Shown in pieces: positions 1 through 8,706 of a stretch of DNA of 64,000 nucleotides (position 1 is the stretch's first letter; each line of letters opens with the position of its first letter). The stretch is from an uncultured Corynebacterium sp. (GTDB lineage Bacteria > Actinomycetota > Actinomycetes > Mycobacteriales > Mycobacteriaceae): NCBI GenBank assembly GCA_943914465.1, contig CALUCD010000005.1:1-64000 (forward strand). The letters run 5' to 3'. The notes beneath the pieces were generated by a model. It had not been told where the DNA came from and searched no databases. It worked only from the letters and a program-made list of their open reading frames with translations. Made by a program: the position numbers and the translations under genes.

Positions 1-151
1 CCTCGATCTGCTCACGGTCCGCGTCGGAGAGGTGCTCCATCTCGAACTCGTCGCGGGCCTGCTCCAGGTGCTCGTCACTGTGCAGCTCCGGAAGGTCATC
101 CCCACTGCCTGCCGAGGTATTCGAGCCTGAGCCGCCGGAGACTGTAGACAT
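1..151 (-). CDS. SdaC-like amino-acid permease, N-terminal 50 residues only (cut by window edge)
   Basis: The reverse strand opens with ATG at 151-149, preceded by an AAAGG ribosome site, and runs off the left edge. The visible cytoplasmic N-terminus contains HSDEHLEQARDEFEMEHLSD followed by ADREQIE. This matches, residue for residue in pattern, the N-terminus of the permease at 33699-35054 (HSEEHLRQGAQEFDIANLTE then ADQKQIR). It is therefore a paralogue of that HAAAP/SdaC-type transporter. No membrane segment is inside the window, so the family call rests on the paralogy. Confidence 0.75.
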   Translation of the reverse strand, partial: MSTVSGGSGSNTSAGSGDDLPELHSDEHLEQARDEFEMEHLSDADREQIE

Positions 152-300
152 GGGGAGCCTTTCGTAGGGGAGCACCGGGTCACCTACAACAGTAGGGAAG
201 CGGCTGGGTGGTCCCCGCATTGCCCGCGGTACGGCACGCGGGCAGTTGCTTGACGACGGCGCTGTGGGTGACGTGCGACATCGGCATCACTCTCGGGCGG

Positions 301-829
301 CTACTCCGATACAGTGCGCAGTCGGTCCCTCATCTTGTCGGTGAACCGCTGGAACCCGACCCGCTTGCACGTTGCTCGGAACAGGTCCTCCTCATCGAAG
401 TGGTAACCCTGCGCTCGCGTTGCTTCGAGGTGAGCGCGCCACTCCGCAGCCGGAATCGTGTCCACCGAACGTGGCCCCCGAGTTCTCGGCCTCACAGCAG
501 GCTGCTCGGGTAGACGGTAGGTGACCTCCTCACCAGCGTCGCGAACGATTTCCCCTCGATTGGTCTGTCGCATCAGCCCGGCGCGCAAAACAACTCGAGC
601 GACGTTTGCAACGCGAACATCGCCCCCGCGCTTCACATAGCGCTGGTACAGAGCCTCCTCTAGGATCGGACCCCTCGACCCGGACGATCTCTAGTAAGCC
701 ATCGTCAACCTGCGAAGCACCGGCGGAGTAGACAGATACCGTTGACCCCCGGAATTCTTCATAGGTCTCGGTCACAGCTGACATCGCAAGCGAGGCGGCC
801 AAACCTACCGAGTCCACGTACGGGTCCAA
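301..829 (-). pseudogene. Detached, frameshifted DUF3320-like C-terminal domain of the adjacent helicase
   Basis: Two overlapping frames together read as one domain. The first (829 to about 655) starts LDPYVDSVGL and ends LLEIVRVEG. The second (about 665 to 301) continues ILEEALYQRYVKRGGDVRVA and ends at a stop at 301. The joined text VEG-P-ILEEALYQRYVKRGG is typical of the DUF3320 domain that ends DUF4011/AAA helicase-nuclease proteins. A one-base frameshift near 655-667 separates the halves. The first frame is also in register with the helicase stop codon at 845-847: the codons after that TAA read EIPDSLDPYVD. The simplest reading is one ancestral protein broken by a nonsense codon and then a frameshift. 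The fragment might still be made from the TTG at 829, but I see no ribosome site. Confidence 0.7.
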
Positions 830-844
830 CGAGTCCGGAATCTC

Positions 845-3800
845 TTATTCCGCTGACGGAGTTTCGGCTGGTTGAATCTGTGGATCTGCCAGACTAGTGC
901 TAAACACGACCTCCGATGAGGAGGAATCGTGAGAATCCTCAGCATCGTCGAAGACTGTTTCAACTACCTCGACGTTCGATTCAGCATCGTGATCTGCCCC
1001 TTCCGAGCCGCTCCATGGATGGATTTCTAGCTCATCGAGTCGCTGAACAATCCTTTCCACCTGCTCATTCTTATCCAGATAGAAATCGGATTCGAATACT
1101 CGAACGAAGGTCCATCCCAAGCGCTCGAGCTCCCGCTGCCGGGCTTGATCTGCAAGGGCATATTCCTCGCTGTGCCAATAATCACCGTCACATTCAACGG
1201 CCAGGCGGGCGTTTTCTCCTTGGACGACAAGGTCGATCCGACGTCCAAACGCGTCGAACTGAGGAATGACGGTGTATCCGCGTTGCACGAGCTCGTTGTA
1301 CACCCGCTGCTCGAAGAGCGAATCAAACGGCTCAACTCGAATGTCATTAGGCACGAGCGTGGATTCACGAGACTCGGGGGACGCTTCGGCCACCCGGTAG
1401 GCGTACTCCAGGAGCTTGTATCGAAGATCGTCGTGGTTGGGGAAATCCTCTAGACCCACCGAGTGAAAAAGCCAGACCTGATCCTTCGCACGGCTCACGG
1501 CAACGTTGTAGCGCTGTTCGATTGTTGACCGAGTCGTGGCGCTCAGACGTCCTTCCTGGGGTGTCGGCGTAACCATACTAAGTAAGATCACATCGCGTTC
1601 AGCACCCTGGAAATCAGCCGGGGCACCTACCTTAAGGTCCCGCTCCTCCCAGACACTTGGGGGCAGCGAGGTGAGCAACCGGTTTTGGATGTAATCGGCC
1701 TGGCCAGACGTACTGAGCAGCGATATAACACCGATGGTTTTTCCGTCATACCTCGGGTCGTCAAGAACCTGTTGGAGACGTCGAACAAGCATATCGGCCT
1801 CTGCACGGTTCACCTTCTTCTTGCCGGACTCGAACGCGTTGGGAGTCCGGGTGATCCGGAAAGGAGCGAGACGGTCACGCGGGACCTGTCGCACTGGCTT
1901 AAGCTCAATATTGCTCGGGCGGTAGACGAGCTCGTTCGAGAACTCGATGATCTCCGGGACACATCGGCGGTGCTCATCCAGCGCTATGCGACCTCCGTAG
2001 CGCATGTTCGCATCATCGAACAACGATCGCTCCGGGTCAACCCATGCGTCGACCTTGTCAAAGTCGTACAGATACTGGCGCGCCATCTTTCGCAGCATGT
2101 CCCTGTCGATTCCAACACCGGACGGTGACACCTGCCGGTCGTCGCCAACCACAACCACCTTGGGTGCGAGGTATTGCAGAAAAATCGACTCGACTCCCGC
2201 CTGCGACGCCTCATCGATAATGACTACATCGAACATGTTCTGCTTTAGTTCGAACTGCTCGACCACTTTGTAAATCGGCATAATCCATACCGGAACGGCT
2301 GGACGAGCGCTGTCGAGGTGGCGACGCACGTCGCGACGGTGCTGCTCGGCGTACTTGCCCGTGCCCTTGCCTAGCCGTCGAACTGCCTGGACATACGCCT
2401 GCATTGTCCCGCGCATTGATCCGTCAATGCGCTCACTACCCGCGGCAGCCGACCAGGCCCTTTCCGCTGCAAGATCGGTAATAGCCTCGTGGATCTGCCG
2501 ATCAATTGAGTCCAACGCCTCGAGGTTTTCTCCGCGCTCACTCCGGGTCCTAAGGGAAAGGCGCTCGCGTGCACGCAGCCAGTTGCGCGCGTCCTCCGCT
2601 TCGTAGAGGCGCGGCAGCCATTCCGCGCGCGCTTCTGGAGCCTGAACCTTGCGTTTCAATATGGGGGACCAAATTTCGAGCTTGCGAAGTAACTCGCTCA
2701 GGCGCTGGGCTTCGAGACTCGCCTTGTAAGCATTCTCGCCTTCGCTCAGGGCGTAGCGATACCCCACTGCATCCCCGTCAGCAATCGCTCGTTCGAGTTT
2801 AGCGATCCACGGTTCCCTGGCTCCGTCATAGCTGTTCAAGCGGTTTTGACCACTAACAGACTTGAAGTTGTGATTCGCCTCCTCGTATCCGACACCGGCT
2901 TCAGCCACTGCTTGAAGTTCAGGCACCTGCAAGGCCAGAGCACTAGCTTCGTCGAACGTCAGATTGAACCCGAAGCGTCGAAGCGTTGATAGCGTTTCCT
3001 CGACCGAGCTGATCTGTTGAAGGCGCAACGCCAGCTTATCCATGTCGCTTCGAATTGCTGTGACGGAAGCAGCAGGTTCGGCCAAATCGACTGGAGCGAA
3101 CGGCCACAGATTGCTGAGTCCCTGCAACTCCCATGCCACAGAAACGTAGGCTAAATACTTACCGACTAGATCAACCGTTGTAGGCGGAAGTCCGTTGATC
3201 CGAACACTATCGATGAACGGCACGAAAGCTTTCACCGTGTTCCCGCCAATAAGGGGCACCTTGACACTTCCGTCCGGTCGTAGCGTCAGAGTTTTTCCGC
3301 CCTGAAGATAGGCGAGTAGCCCCTGTGCCGCAGGCACCCATTGGTCGAAGGGTCCGTTGATCGTAACTCTTTGAACGTCATCAATGGCCGACAGCGGATC
3401 GCTCAGACGCTCAAGTTTCTCGCTGACTTGGTGGCGTCTGCTTTCCCAGTAGTTCAGGCCCTCTCGACCAATTCCAGGAGGCAGCTCGCTCGCCCACGGC
3501 AGCCCGGAATGCTCCAAGTCCTGCCTTGCCTGAAGGATTGCTTGCAAGACATCGACGGCGAGATGCTTCTCGGCGGCTTTCAACGATTCCCAAATGTGAA
3601 GAACATGCGAAGGCGCTTCAGCACGCGCCTCGTTTAACTTATCCGCCGCGCGTTGCACCCGATGCAGGGCATCGTTGAACTCAGTGTCGCTCGCGAACTG
3701 GCGCGGGTCTAAGAGACCCTCGCTCCGTACCGATGATGGAGATGGGAGCGCTGGTCTCGAAAGCAAATCGCTAAGCAGGTCGATGTCCTCGCGGCTTAGT

Positions 3801-5443
3801 GGGAAGCGCGGGGGCACTCCGCCCATTTCAAGGTCGTCGATCCAGCAATATTCGGTGCGGTGTGCCCGAACCAGCTCTATTGCCTGGGGGATCGACGTGT
3901 CATACCCCGGAATAGCGAGACTTCGCTGCTCATCCTCAAGCTCGGAGACCCACTCTCGGAGGATTCTCGTCCTACGCTCCCGCAGAATATCGAGATCGCG
4001 CTCGAGTTGCGTAATTTTCCGCTGAGACTCCTGTTCATCAAAGTTGGACGATCGATGCTGAATTGTCTCAATCGCGGTGCGCAGATCTGTCATCTCTTGC
4101 GATCCACTGCCGATCACCGACACTGCTAGCTCTCGGACCTCAGCAGGCAACTTCCCCCGCAGCTCATAGAGAGCTCGTTCGGTCTGAGCAGTAACGAGCA
4201 CGCGTTTGCCCTGAGCGAGAAGGTGTGAGAGCAGAGCTGCTGCCATATGGGTTTTACCCGTGCCCGGCGGACCCTGCACGATGGTGTGGGCATGTTGGTC
4301 CACGTGTTCCACGACTCGCTTTTGCTTCTCATTAAGCGGAAGCGGGCTGAAGAGCTCTCCGCCGATATTTACTATGGCCCCCGGGGCCTCGGTGGGAAGG
4401 GTCTCGGCTTCGTAGTTCGGGTCGACTAGCGGTCGAAGACCGGAAGGAATGTCTCCGCCGAGCTCAATGGTGCGAGCGATGTCCCTGAACGTCTGGGAAA
4501 GACCGATCCGCTGACGGGGTCGCAGGATGAGAGTGGGTGCCCAAGTCATTACGGGTCTACCATCGCTTGGGGAGCGTCGGAGCAGCGGTTCGTATTGCGC
4601 GTCAGTGCTCAAGCCGTTCGCGGTGAAGCCACCCAGGTCGCTGAAACTCTCGAGCCTTGAAATCTGACCCTCGAATGCTGAGAGATATCCCTTCAGATCT
4701 TCGACGAACCGCCCGTCTGCAATGCGGTTTACTGAAAGAACTTCAAGTTCCGCCCTCACGGGCTCGCCAGACTCCCGAACCTCAATAGCGCCGGTTGACT
4801 TATCCATTGCCATCTCCACGGGAACCGTGAAGATGGGGCGATCAATGGTCTCGTCGGAATCCAGCTCCCAGGACAACCACCCTGCGCCGAGGACCAGCTC
4901 GTACTCATCAGCTTGCTGTGTCGATTTCACGTGCATGTCGAAGAAACGTTGGTAGTCATTCTGCGCACGCACCTGTAGTGACCACGTATCCCACTTTGCG
5001 CTCCAGGCATCAGCGGACTGCTGCAGCGCGGCCATATCCGCATATCCAACCGAAGCGAAGTCAAAGTCTGGCCGTTTTTTCGGATCATCGGCGGGTCCAG
5101 TTAGGTACTGCTCAAGTTCTTTCGGCACCGCGAGTTGGGCTGGCGCCGTTGGACGCTCTATTCGCAATAAAGCTGCATCCCCCACAGTGGCACCCATTTC
5201 GGGGACACCTAAATCCTCAGCAATACTCTGCTCAAATCGGATACTCAGCGGAGCAGCATCGGCAGACTCTGCAATCCCTGTCAGCGTCATCCACTGTGAA
5301 TCAGGCCCGTACGCGCTGATTCGACGGACAGGATGTTCCTTTTGTGACTGGAGGTCCGCGAGGAATTGGAAGAGCCGAGAAGCCTTATCTGCGATGATGT
5401 CCAAATTCTTCTCCCGTGATCGGAACGCTGCAAGGGAGCGCAA
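845..5443 (-). CDS. Large SF1 helicase with C-terminal Vsr/DUF559-type nuclease (Hhe-like defence protein)
   Basis: The 1532-residue protein has Walker A QGPPGTGKT near residue 390, Walker B IIDEASQAG near 1074, the SF1 pair VVVVGDDRQVSP, and helicase motif VI YNVAVSRAKDQVWLF. The C-terminal region (about 1390-1480) reads RRIDLVV then LAVECDGDYWH and LERLGWTFVRV, the pattern of the MTES_1575/DUF559 branch of Vsr-like nucleases. Full-length relatives have a DUF4011-type N-terminus, AAA_11/AAA_12 helicase, this nuclease and a final DUF3320 domain. Here the last domain is cut off (see 301-829), and the protein ends in an acidic serine-rich linker, SHDSSSSEVVF, before a TAA. Helicase-Vsr proteins of this build are reported as single-gene anti-phage systems; activity of this shortened form is unknown. 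The N-terminus does not look like a clean DUF4011 domain to me. Confidence 0.8.
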   Translation of the reverse strand: MRSLAAFRSREKNLDIIADKASRLFQFLADLQSQKEHPVRRISAYGPDSQWMTLTGIAESADAAPLSIRFEQSIAEDLGVPEMGATVGDAALLRIERPTAPAQLAVPKELEQYLTGPADDPKKRPDFDFASVGYADMAALQQSADAWSAKWDTWSLQVRAQNDYQRFFDMHVKSTQQADEYELVLGAGWLSWELDSDETIDRPIFTVPVEMAMDKSTGAIEVRESGEPVRAELEVLSVNRIADGRFVEDLKGYLSAFEGQISRLESFSDLGGFTANGLSTDAQYEPLLRRSPSDGRPVMTWAPTLILRPRQRIGLSQTFRDIARTIELGGDIPSGLRPLVDPNYEAETLPTEAPGAIVNIGGELFSPLPLNEKQKRVVEHVDQHAHTIVQGPPGTGKTHMAAALLSHLLAQGKRVLVTAQTERALYELRGKLPAEVRELAVSVIGSGSQEMTDLRTAIETIQHRSSNFDEQESQRKITQLERDLDILRERRTRILREWVSELEDEQRSLAIPGYDTSIPQAIELVRAHRTEYCWIDDLEMGGVPPRFPLSREDIDLLSDLLSRPALPSPSSVRSEGLLDPRQFASDTEFNDALHRVQRAADKLNEARAEAPSHVLHIWESLKAAEKHLAVDVLQAILQARQDLEHSGLPWASELPPGIGREGLNYWESRRHQVSEKLERLSDPLSAIDDVQRVTINGPFDQWVPAAQGLLAYLQGGKTLTLRPDGSVKVPLIGGNTVKAFVPFIDSVRINGLPPTTVDLVGKYLAYVSVAWELQGLSNLWPFAPVDLAEPAASVTAIRSDMDKLALRLQQISSVEETLSTLRRFGFNLTFDEASALALQVPELQAVAEAGVGYEEANHNFKSVSGQNRLNSYDGAREPWIAKLERAIADGDAVGYRYALSEGENAYKASLEAQRLSELLRKLEIWSPILKRKVQAPEARAEWLPRLYEAEDARNWLRARERLSLRTRSERGENLEALDSIDRQIHEAITDLAAERAWSAAAGSERIDGSMRGTMQAYVQAVRRLGKGTGKYAEQHRRDVRRHLDSARPAVPVWIMPIYKVVEQFELKQNMFDVVIIDEASQAGVESIFLQYLAPKVVVVGDDRQVSPSGVGIDRDMLRKMARQYLYDFDKVDAWVDPERSLFDDANMRYGGRIALDEHRRCVPEIIEFSNELVYRPSNIELKPVRQVPRDRLAPFRITRTPNAFESGKKKVNRAEADMLVRRLQQVLDDPRYDGKTIGVISLLSTSGQADYIQNRLLTSLPPSVWEERDLKVGAPADFQGAERDVILLSMVTPTPQEGRLSATTRSTIEQRYNVAVSRAKDQVWLFHSVGLEDFPNHDDLRYKLLEYAYRVAEASPESRESTLVPNDIRVEPFDSLFEQRVYNELVQRGYTVIPQFDAFGRRIDLVVQGENARLAVECDGDYWHSEEYALADQARQRELERLGWTFVRVFESDFYLDKNEQVERIVQRLDELEIHPWSGSEGADHDAESNVEVVETVFDDAEDSHDSSSSEVVFSTSLADPQIQPAETPSAE

Positions 5444-5519
5444 CTGATGTCTAACTAATTGATTGAATCTACAGTAAAGGGAATTACCGATAATCCAGTG
5501 ATTTCGGCAGCTGGCTTAA

Positions 5520-6019
5520 TTACATTTCGCTTTCTTCGAAGTGCGCGGAGTCTTCTTCAGCGGCGCCAGTCGAAACGTCGCGCGGCACCGGCTTGCCGAT
5601 TGCGGTCTCAACGAGTTGGCACAATTTCTTACGGCGGTCGTCAAAGAAGCGCGCGAACTCATCGTTGCGCAGGAGCTCCGGTTCGACCAGGTGCGGTTCT
5701 AACAGCGCATCCAGTTCGTCTGTTGAAAGCTGGGTTGCTTTCTCAATTTTCCCAAGGTAAGAGGACGGCGCCACACCGCCGATTACCCGATTCGTGCGAG
5801 CAGAAAGCATCGTCTTGTTCACAATGGATTCGCGGTGCTCGTCATCGATCCCGTTTTTGTTGCACCACGCTTGCGGGAAGATGTGGTGGATGTCAACCGC
5901 CATGTCTTTGTACTGGGCGGCACCGAAGGTCTTATCCTCCATCCAATCTTTGGAATTGTTGGCCATGATTAGCGCCATGACGCCTTTGTACGCCGCGGAG
6001 TTACGAGTCCGCATTGAGT
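5520..6019 (-). pseudogene. DUF1524 (GmrSD-type HNH) C-terminal remnant
   Basis: The frame reads SAAYKGVMALIM, then DIHHIFPQAWCNKNGID and SIVNKTMLSARTNRVIGG, the HNH-like core of DUF1524, the C-terminal nuclease half of GmrSD/DUF262 restriction proteins of modified DNA. The N-terminal DUF262 nucleotide-binding half (several hundred residues) is absent. Instead, the frame continues upstream without a stop into Fic-derived codons (QWLAAELDSVRDEWDQRL). The best nearby start is a GTG at 6047 inside the Fic-derived part. The 165-175 residue product is therefore a fusion relic rather than a working restriction enzyme. It ends with an acidic tail at a TAA. Confidence 0.75.
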
Positions 6020-6443
6020 GAAGACGCTGATCCCACTCGTCACGCACAGAGTCCAGTTCAGCTGCCAGCCACTGCCCCGCGCCACCGAATCGAGCGCCGC
6101 TTTTGCGAAGAGCCCTATAATCCGCTCCGCGAGCCCGCTTCTGTAAGCCTCCAACTCTCCGAAAATAGGCTTCGATATCCCCCCCCCCCCGGGGAGGTCG
6201 GTAACGCGGCTATGGTCGTCAAGCCTCGCCCACGAAGCATCACGTGCACGAGGGCGCGATCCGTTCGCCCGTTGCCATCCGCAAGCGGGTGAATCGTCTC
6301 AGAGTGTGCGTGGGCAATCGCTGCCTGGACGAGGATGAGCACATCCCGCCGCCTCATAAGCCACTCGAGATCCCCCAACAGCCCGAGGCGACGATAGCCG
6401 AGGTCGTGCGCTGGGAGGTGGCGAGGGCCGCCGGCCGGCCACG
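6020..6443 (-). pseudogene. Fic-domain remnant, multiply frameshifted
   Basis: On the minus strand the pieces are LLGDLEWLMRRRD, then QAAIAHAHSETIHPLADGNG with RTDRALVHVMLRGRGL, then ELEAYRSGLAERIIGLFAKA, then QWLAAELDSVRDEWDQRL. In that order they align with the intact Fic protein at 8707-9621 (HPFADGNGRTGR, LSAYRRGEVEPVIRLFAQ). The catalytic histidine and the GNGR loop survive, although the usual HPF is HPL and TGR is TDR. The frame breaks once at the 12-base G run (read on this strand) at 6190-6179 and again near 6078. No start codon or N-terminal helix region is present. The last Fic codons run in frame into the DUF1524 remnant, so two toxin/defence genes were joined by a deletion. Confidence 0.75.
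6179..6190. repeat. 12-base poly-C run inside the Fic remnant
   Basis: Twelve consecutive C are followed by GGGG. On the coding strand this is CCCC followed by twelve G, within the Fic remnant between ALPTSP and ELEAYRSG. Changing the tract length by one or two bases would join the two Fic frames. Tracts of this length are slippage-prone, so the site may be phase-variable or a sequencing weak point. The remnant lacks its 5' part, so switching would probably not restore a working gene. Confidence 0.85.
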
Positions 6444-6465
6444 GCGTTGACCCCTCTACTTCGTT

Positions 6466-7164
6466 TTAGGCCAGGTCCTTCACGAGGCGTTCAGCGAGCT
6501 CTCGCGACGAGGAGGGGTTCTGTCCGGTGTAGAGGTTGCCGTCGACGGTGACGTAGGACGCCCACGGCTCCGGTGCTTTGTCGTACTGAACGCCGAGGTC
6601 GACGAGCCGGTCCTCAAGCAACCATGGCGCCTTGTCTGCGAGACCCGCGGCGCGCTCCTCGTCGTTGGAGAAACCAGTCATTGACCGTCCGGCAAACGGG
6701 GAGCCGCCGGGCGCATTCTCAGTCGCGAGAACAGCGGCCGGGGCGTGGCAGAGAAGGGCCACAGGTGCGTTGTCTGCCATGCGCTCGATGAGGATGCGCC
6801 CGGACACCTCGTTGACCGCGAGGTCTTCCATCGGGCCGTGCCCACCGGGGTAGAAGATAAGGTCGTAGTCTGCAGCTTTGACGTTATCGAGGCTAAGCGG
6901 CTTAGCCAGAACGGGCTGCAGCTCCTCGAGTTTCGCCTTCACCTCTTGGAGGGTATCTGCGTCGCCTGCTCCCTCATCGAGGCTCGCCTGGTCAACGGTG
7001 GGTGCAATCCCGCCCGGTGTTGCCACATCAATGTCCCAGCCAGCCTCAGTGAATACCGAATACGGGGTCACCAGCTCTTCGGCCCAGAAACCGGTGGGGT
7101 GGTGCGTGCCGTCGTTACGCGTCCAGTGGTCGGCTGCTGAAACAACCATAAGTACCTTGGTCAT
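6466..7164 (-). CDS. DJ-1/PfpI family protein (Hsp31-like type 1 glutamine amidotransferase domain)
   Basis: The 232-residue protein begins MTKVLMVVSAAD and carries FYPGGHGPMEDL and the nucleophile elbow ALLCHAPAAVL, the layout of the Hsp31/YhbO-like branch of DJ-1/PfpI proteins. Members act as glyoxalase III-type deglycases, chaperones or proteases on small carbonyl-damaged substrates; the exact activity cannot be read here. It has no signal peptide, so it is cytoplasmic. Its ATG lies 9 bp after the stop of the oxidoreductase at 7174-8172 and has an AAGGAC ribosome site. The two form a short carbonyl/redox-stress operon, unrelated in kind to the defence genes around it. Confidence 0.85.
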   Translation of the reverse strand: MTKVLMVVSAADHWTRNDGTHHPTGFWAEELVTPYSVFTEAGWDIDVATPGGIAPTVDQASLDEGAGDADTLQEVKAKLEELQPVLAKPLSLDNVKAADYDLIFYPGGHGPMEDLAVNEVSGRILIERMADNAPVALLCHAPAAVLATENAPGGSPFAGRSMTGFSNDEERAAGLADKAPWLLEDRLVDLGVQYDKAPEPWASYVTVDGNLYTGQNPSSSRELAERLVKDLA

Positions 7165-7173
7165 GTTGTCCTT

Positions 7174-8172
7174 CTAAAATTTAACGATCATCTTGCCGGT
7201 GTTTCCGCCCTCGAAAAGCTCGAGGAATGCGTTCGGCATGTTTTCGATGCCCTCACGCATTGTCGATGCATAATCGATTGATCCATCGACGACGAGCGGC
7301 GCGATCTTCTCCTGAAACTCTGCGGCCAGGTGAGAGTATTGGCCCACCACGAACCCGCGAAGGGTGAGGCATTTGCCGATGGAAAGAGCCAGGTTCCGCG
7401 GCCCCGGTGCCGGCTTAGTGTTGTTGTATTGGGCGATCGCTCCGCACATGGCGATGCGTCCGAATGTATTCGCGTTCTGGATTGCCGCCTCGAGGTGGTC
7501 ACCGCCGACGTTATCGAAGTAGACGTCGATGCCATCCGGTGCCGCCTTGGCGAGCTGGCCGTTCACGTCACCGTCTTTGTAATTGAACGCCTGATCGAAG
7601 CCGATTCCTGTGACGTAGTCGACCTTTTCGGGGGAGCCCGCAGACCCGATCACCTTGGCAGCGCCGAGATGCTTAGCGATTTGTCCTGCTGCTGAACCCA
7701 CAGCACCTGCCGCGCCCGAGACGAACACGACATCGCCCTCCCTCATCTCACCGACGGCGGTGAGCCCGACGTAGGCGGTCAAACCTGTCAGGCCGAGAAT
7801 GCCCAAATACGTCTCGGCTGGAGCCAGGTTGGTATCAATCTGCTCTGCCTGGTCCTCGTTCAACACAGCATGGGTGCGCCACCCAGCAAAATGCCTGACC
7901 GTATCGCCCGCATTGAACTTGTTGGAGCGGGACTCAGCGACAATTCCCACCGCGGTGCCGGTCAGTGGTTCATCGATCTGAAACGGCTCAATATAAGACT
8001 TCACGTCGTTCATCCGTCCGCGCATATATGGGTCGACGCTGGCGAAGGTGTTCTCAACGAGGATCTGGCCATCGGAAAGCTCTGGCAGCTCTACCTCCTC
8101 GAAACGGAAGTTCCCCGCGGTAGGCGGCCCATCCGGGCGAGAGGCGAGAACCCATTGTTTAGCTGTGGTCAT
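7174..8172 (-). CDS. NADP-dependent zinc-free medium-chain oxidoreductase (CurA-like)
   Basis: The 332-residue protein starts MTTAKQWVLASRPDG and has the Rossmann signature GAAGAVGSAAGQIAKHLGAA near residue 150, followed by GSPEKVDYV. It lacks the zinc-binding cysteines of alcohol dehydrogenases, so it belongs to the leukotriene B4 dehydrogenase/CurA group that reduces activated double bonds with NADPH. The frame is open much further upstream, but AAGGAG precedes tandem ATG codons at 8175 and 8172. Spacing (seven bases) favours 8172. It is first gene of a pair with the DJ-1/PfpI gene. Confidence 0.88.
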   Translation of the reverse strand: MTTAKQWVLASRPDGPPTAGNFRFEEVELPELSDGQILVENTFASVDPYMRGRMNDVKSYIEPFQIDEPLTGTAVGIVAESRSNKFNAGDTVRHFAGWRTHAVLNEDQAEQIDTNLAPAETYLGILGLTGLTAYVGLTAVGEMREGDVVFVSGAAGAVGSAAGQIAKHLGAAKVIGSAGSPEKVDYVTGIGFDQAFNYKDGDVNGQLAKAAPDGIDVYFDNVGGDHLEAAIQNANTFGRIAMCGAIAQYNNTKPAPGPRNLALSIGKCLTLRGFVVGQYSHLAAEFQEKIAPLVVDGSIDYASTMREGIENMPNAFLELFEGGNTGKMIVKF

Positions 8173-8483
8173 CATGCTGCTCCTTAATCGTTGTGCTCTC
8201 GGCACGACCTCAGACCCGCTTGGTGGGCTGGGCCACTGCTCCTGAACATCAGTAACAACGTTGTACGGGTCTGCCGCTATTCCTCCCGCTTGAGGGTGCC
8301 AGGAGTTTTGTGCGTGACGCAGTGACACCCGAGTAGTGAATATGGGCACAGGGAGCACTGGTGTAGTGCCGCTCGTATTCGAAACGTATCTCCGGGGGAC
8401 GTGGCTACCCGTAGTTCGAATTTGCTTCTCTCAACGGCGAGGAACCAAAGGTGGAAGCGGAGGTTAATTCGTAGCGCGCCTCA
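8173..8483. other. Intergenic region with a palindrome upstream of the oxidoreductase
   Basis: No credible gene is seen here. A perfect 10-base palindrome, ACAACGTTGT, lies at 8255-8264, about 85 bases upstream of the oxidoreductase start, inside the nearly symmetric GTAACAACGTTGTAC. It could be a binding site for a TetR/MarR-type regulator of the stress operon, but no regulator gene is nearby. The rest, between 8270 and 8483, shows no recognisable signal. Confidence 0.35.
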
Positions 8484-8705
8484 TCAAGCAGGTTCAAGTC
8501 GCTCCTCACCTAACAGCCTCAGTACGACGCATAGATCGTCGTACAATGCCCGCTCGGAATGATTCAGCATGCCTGAGTGCGCAAGCGCTCGTAGATCTTC
8601 CAGGCTCGCAGAAGGCTGGCGCGTGGACGTGCGAAGAGTAGCGAAATAGTCCCGTTTCTTCTCCAATAGTTCCTCGTTGTTGGTGGTCTTTATTTCAACT
8701 GTCAT
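8484..8705 (-). CDS. Small unknown protein of the VEIKTTN family, coupled to Fic
   Basis: The 73-residue protein starts MTVEIKTTNNEELLEKK and ends LLGEERLEPA. I do not recognise the family. It has a clear relative at 23055-23276 (MPVEIKTTNTKELLQKK, then LAHSGML and ERALYDDL in both). The predicted fold is mostly helical, charged and cytoplasmic. The ATG at 8705 is one base after the Fic stop codon, with AGAGGTGA just upstream inside the Fic gene, so it is translationally coupled to Fic. The longer in-frame start at 8747 lies inside Fic and is less likely. The position suggests an accessory or antitoxin-like role, which is inference only. Confidence 0.7.
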   Translation of the reverse strand: MTVEIKTTNNEELLEKKRDYFATLRTSTRQPSASLEDLRALAHSGMLNHSERALYDDLCVVLRLLGEERLEPA

Positions 8706-8706
8706 G

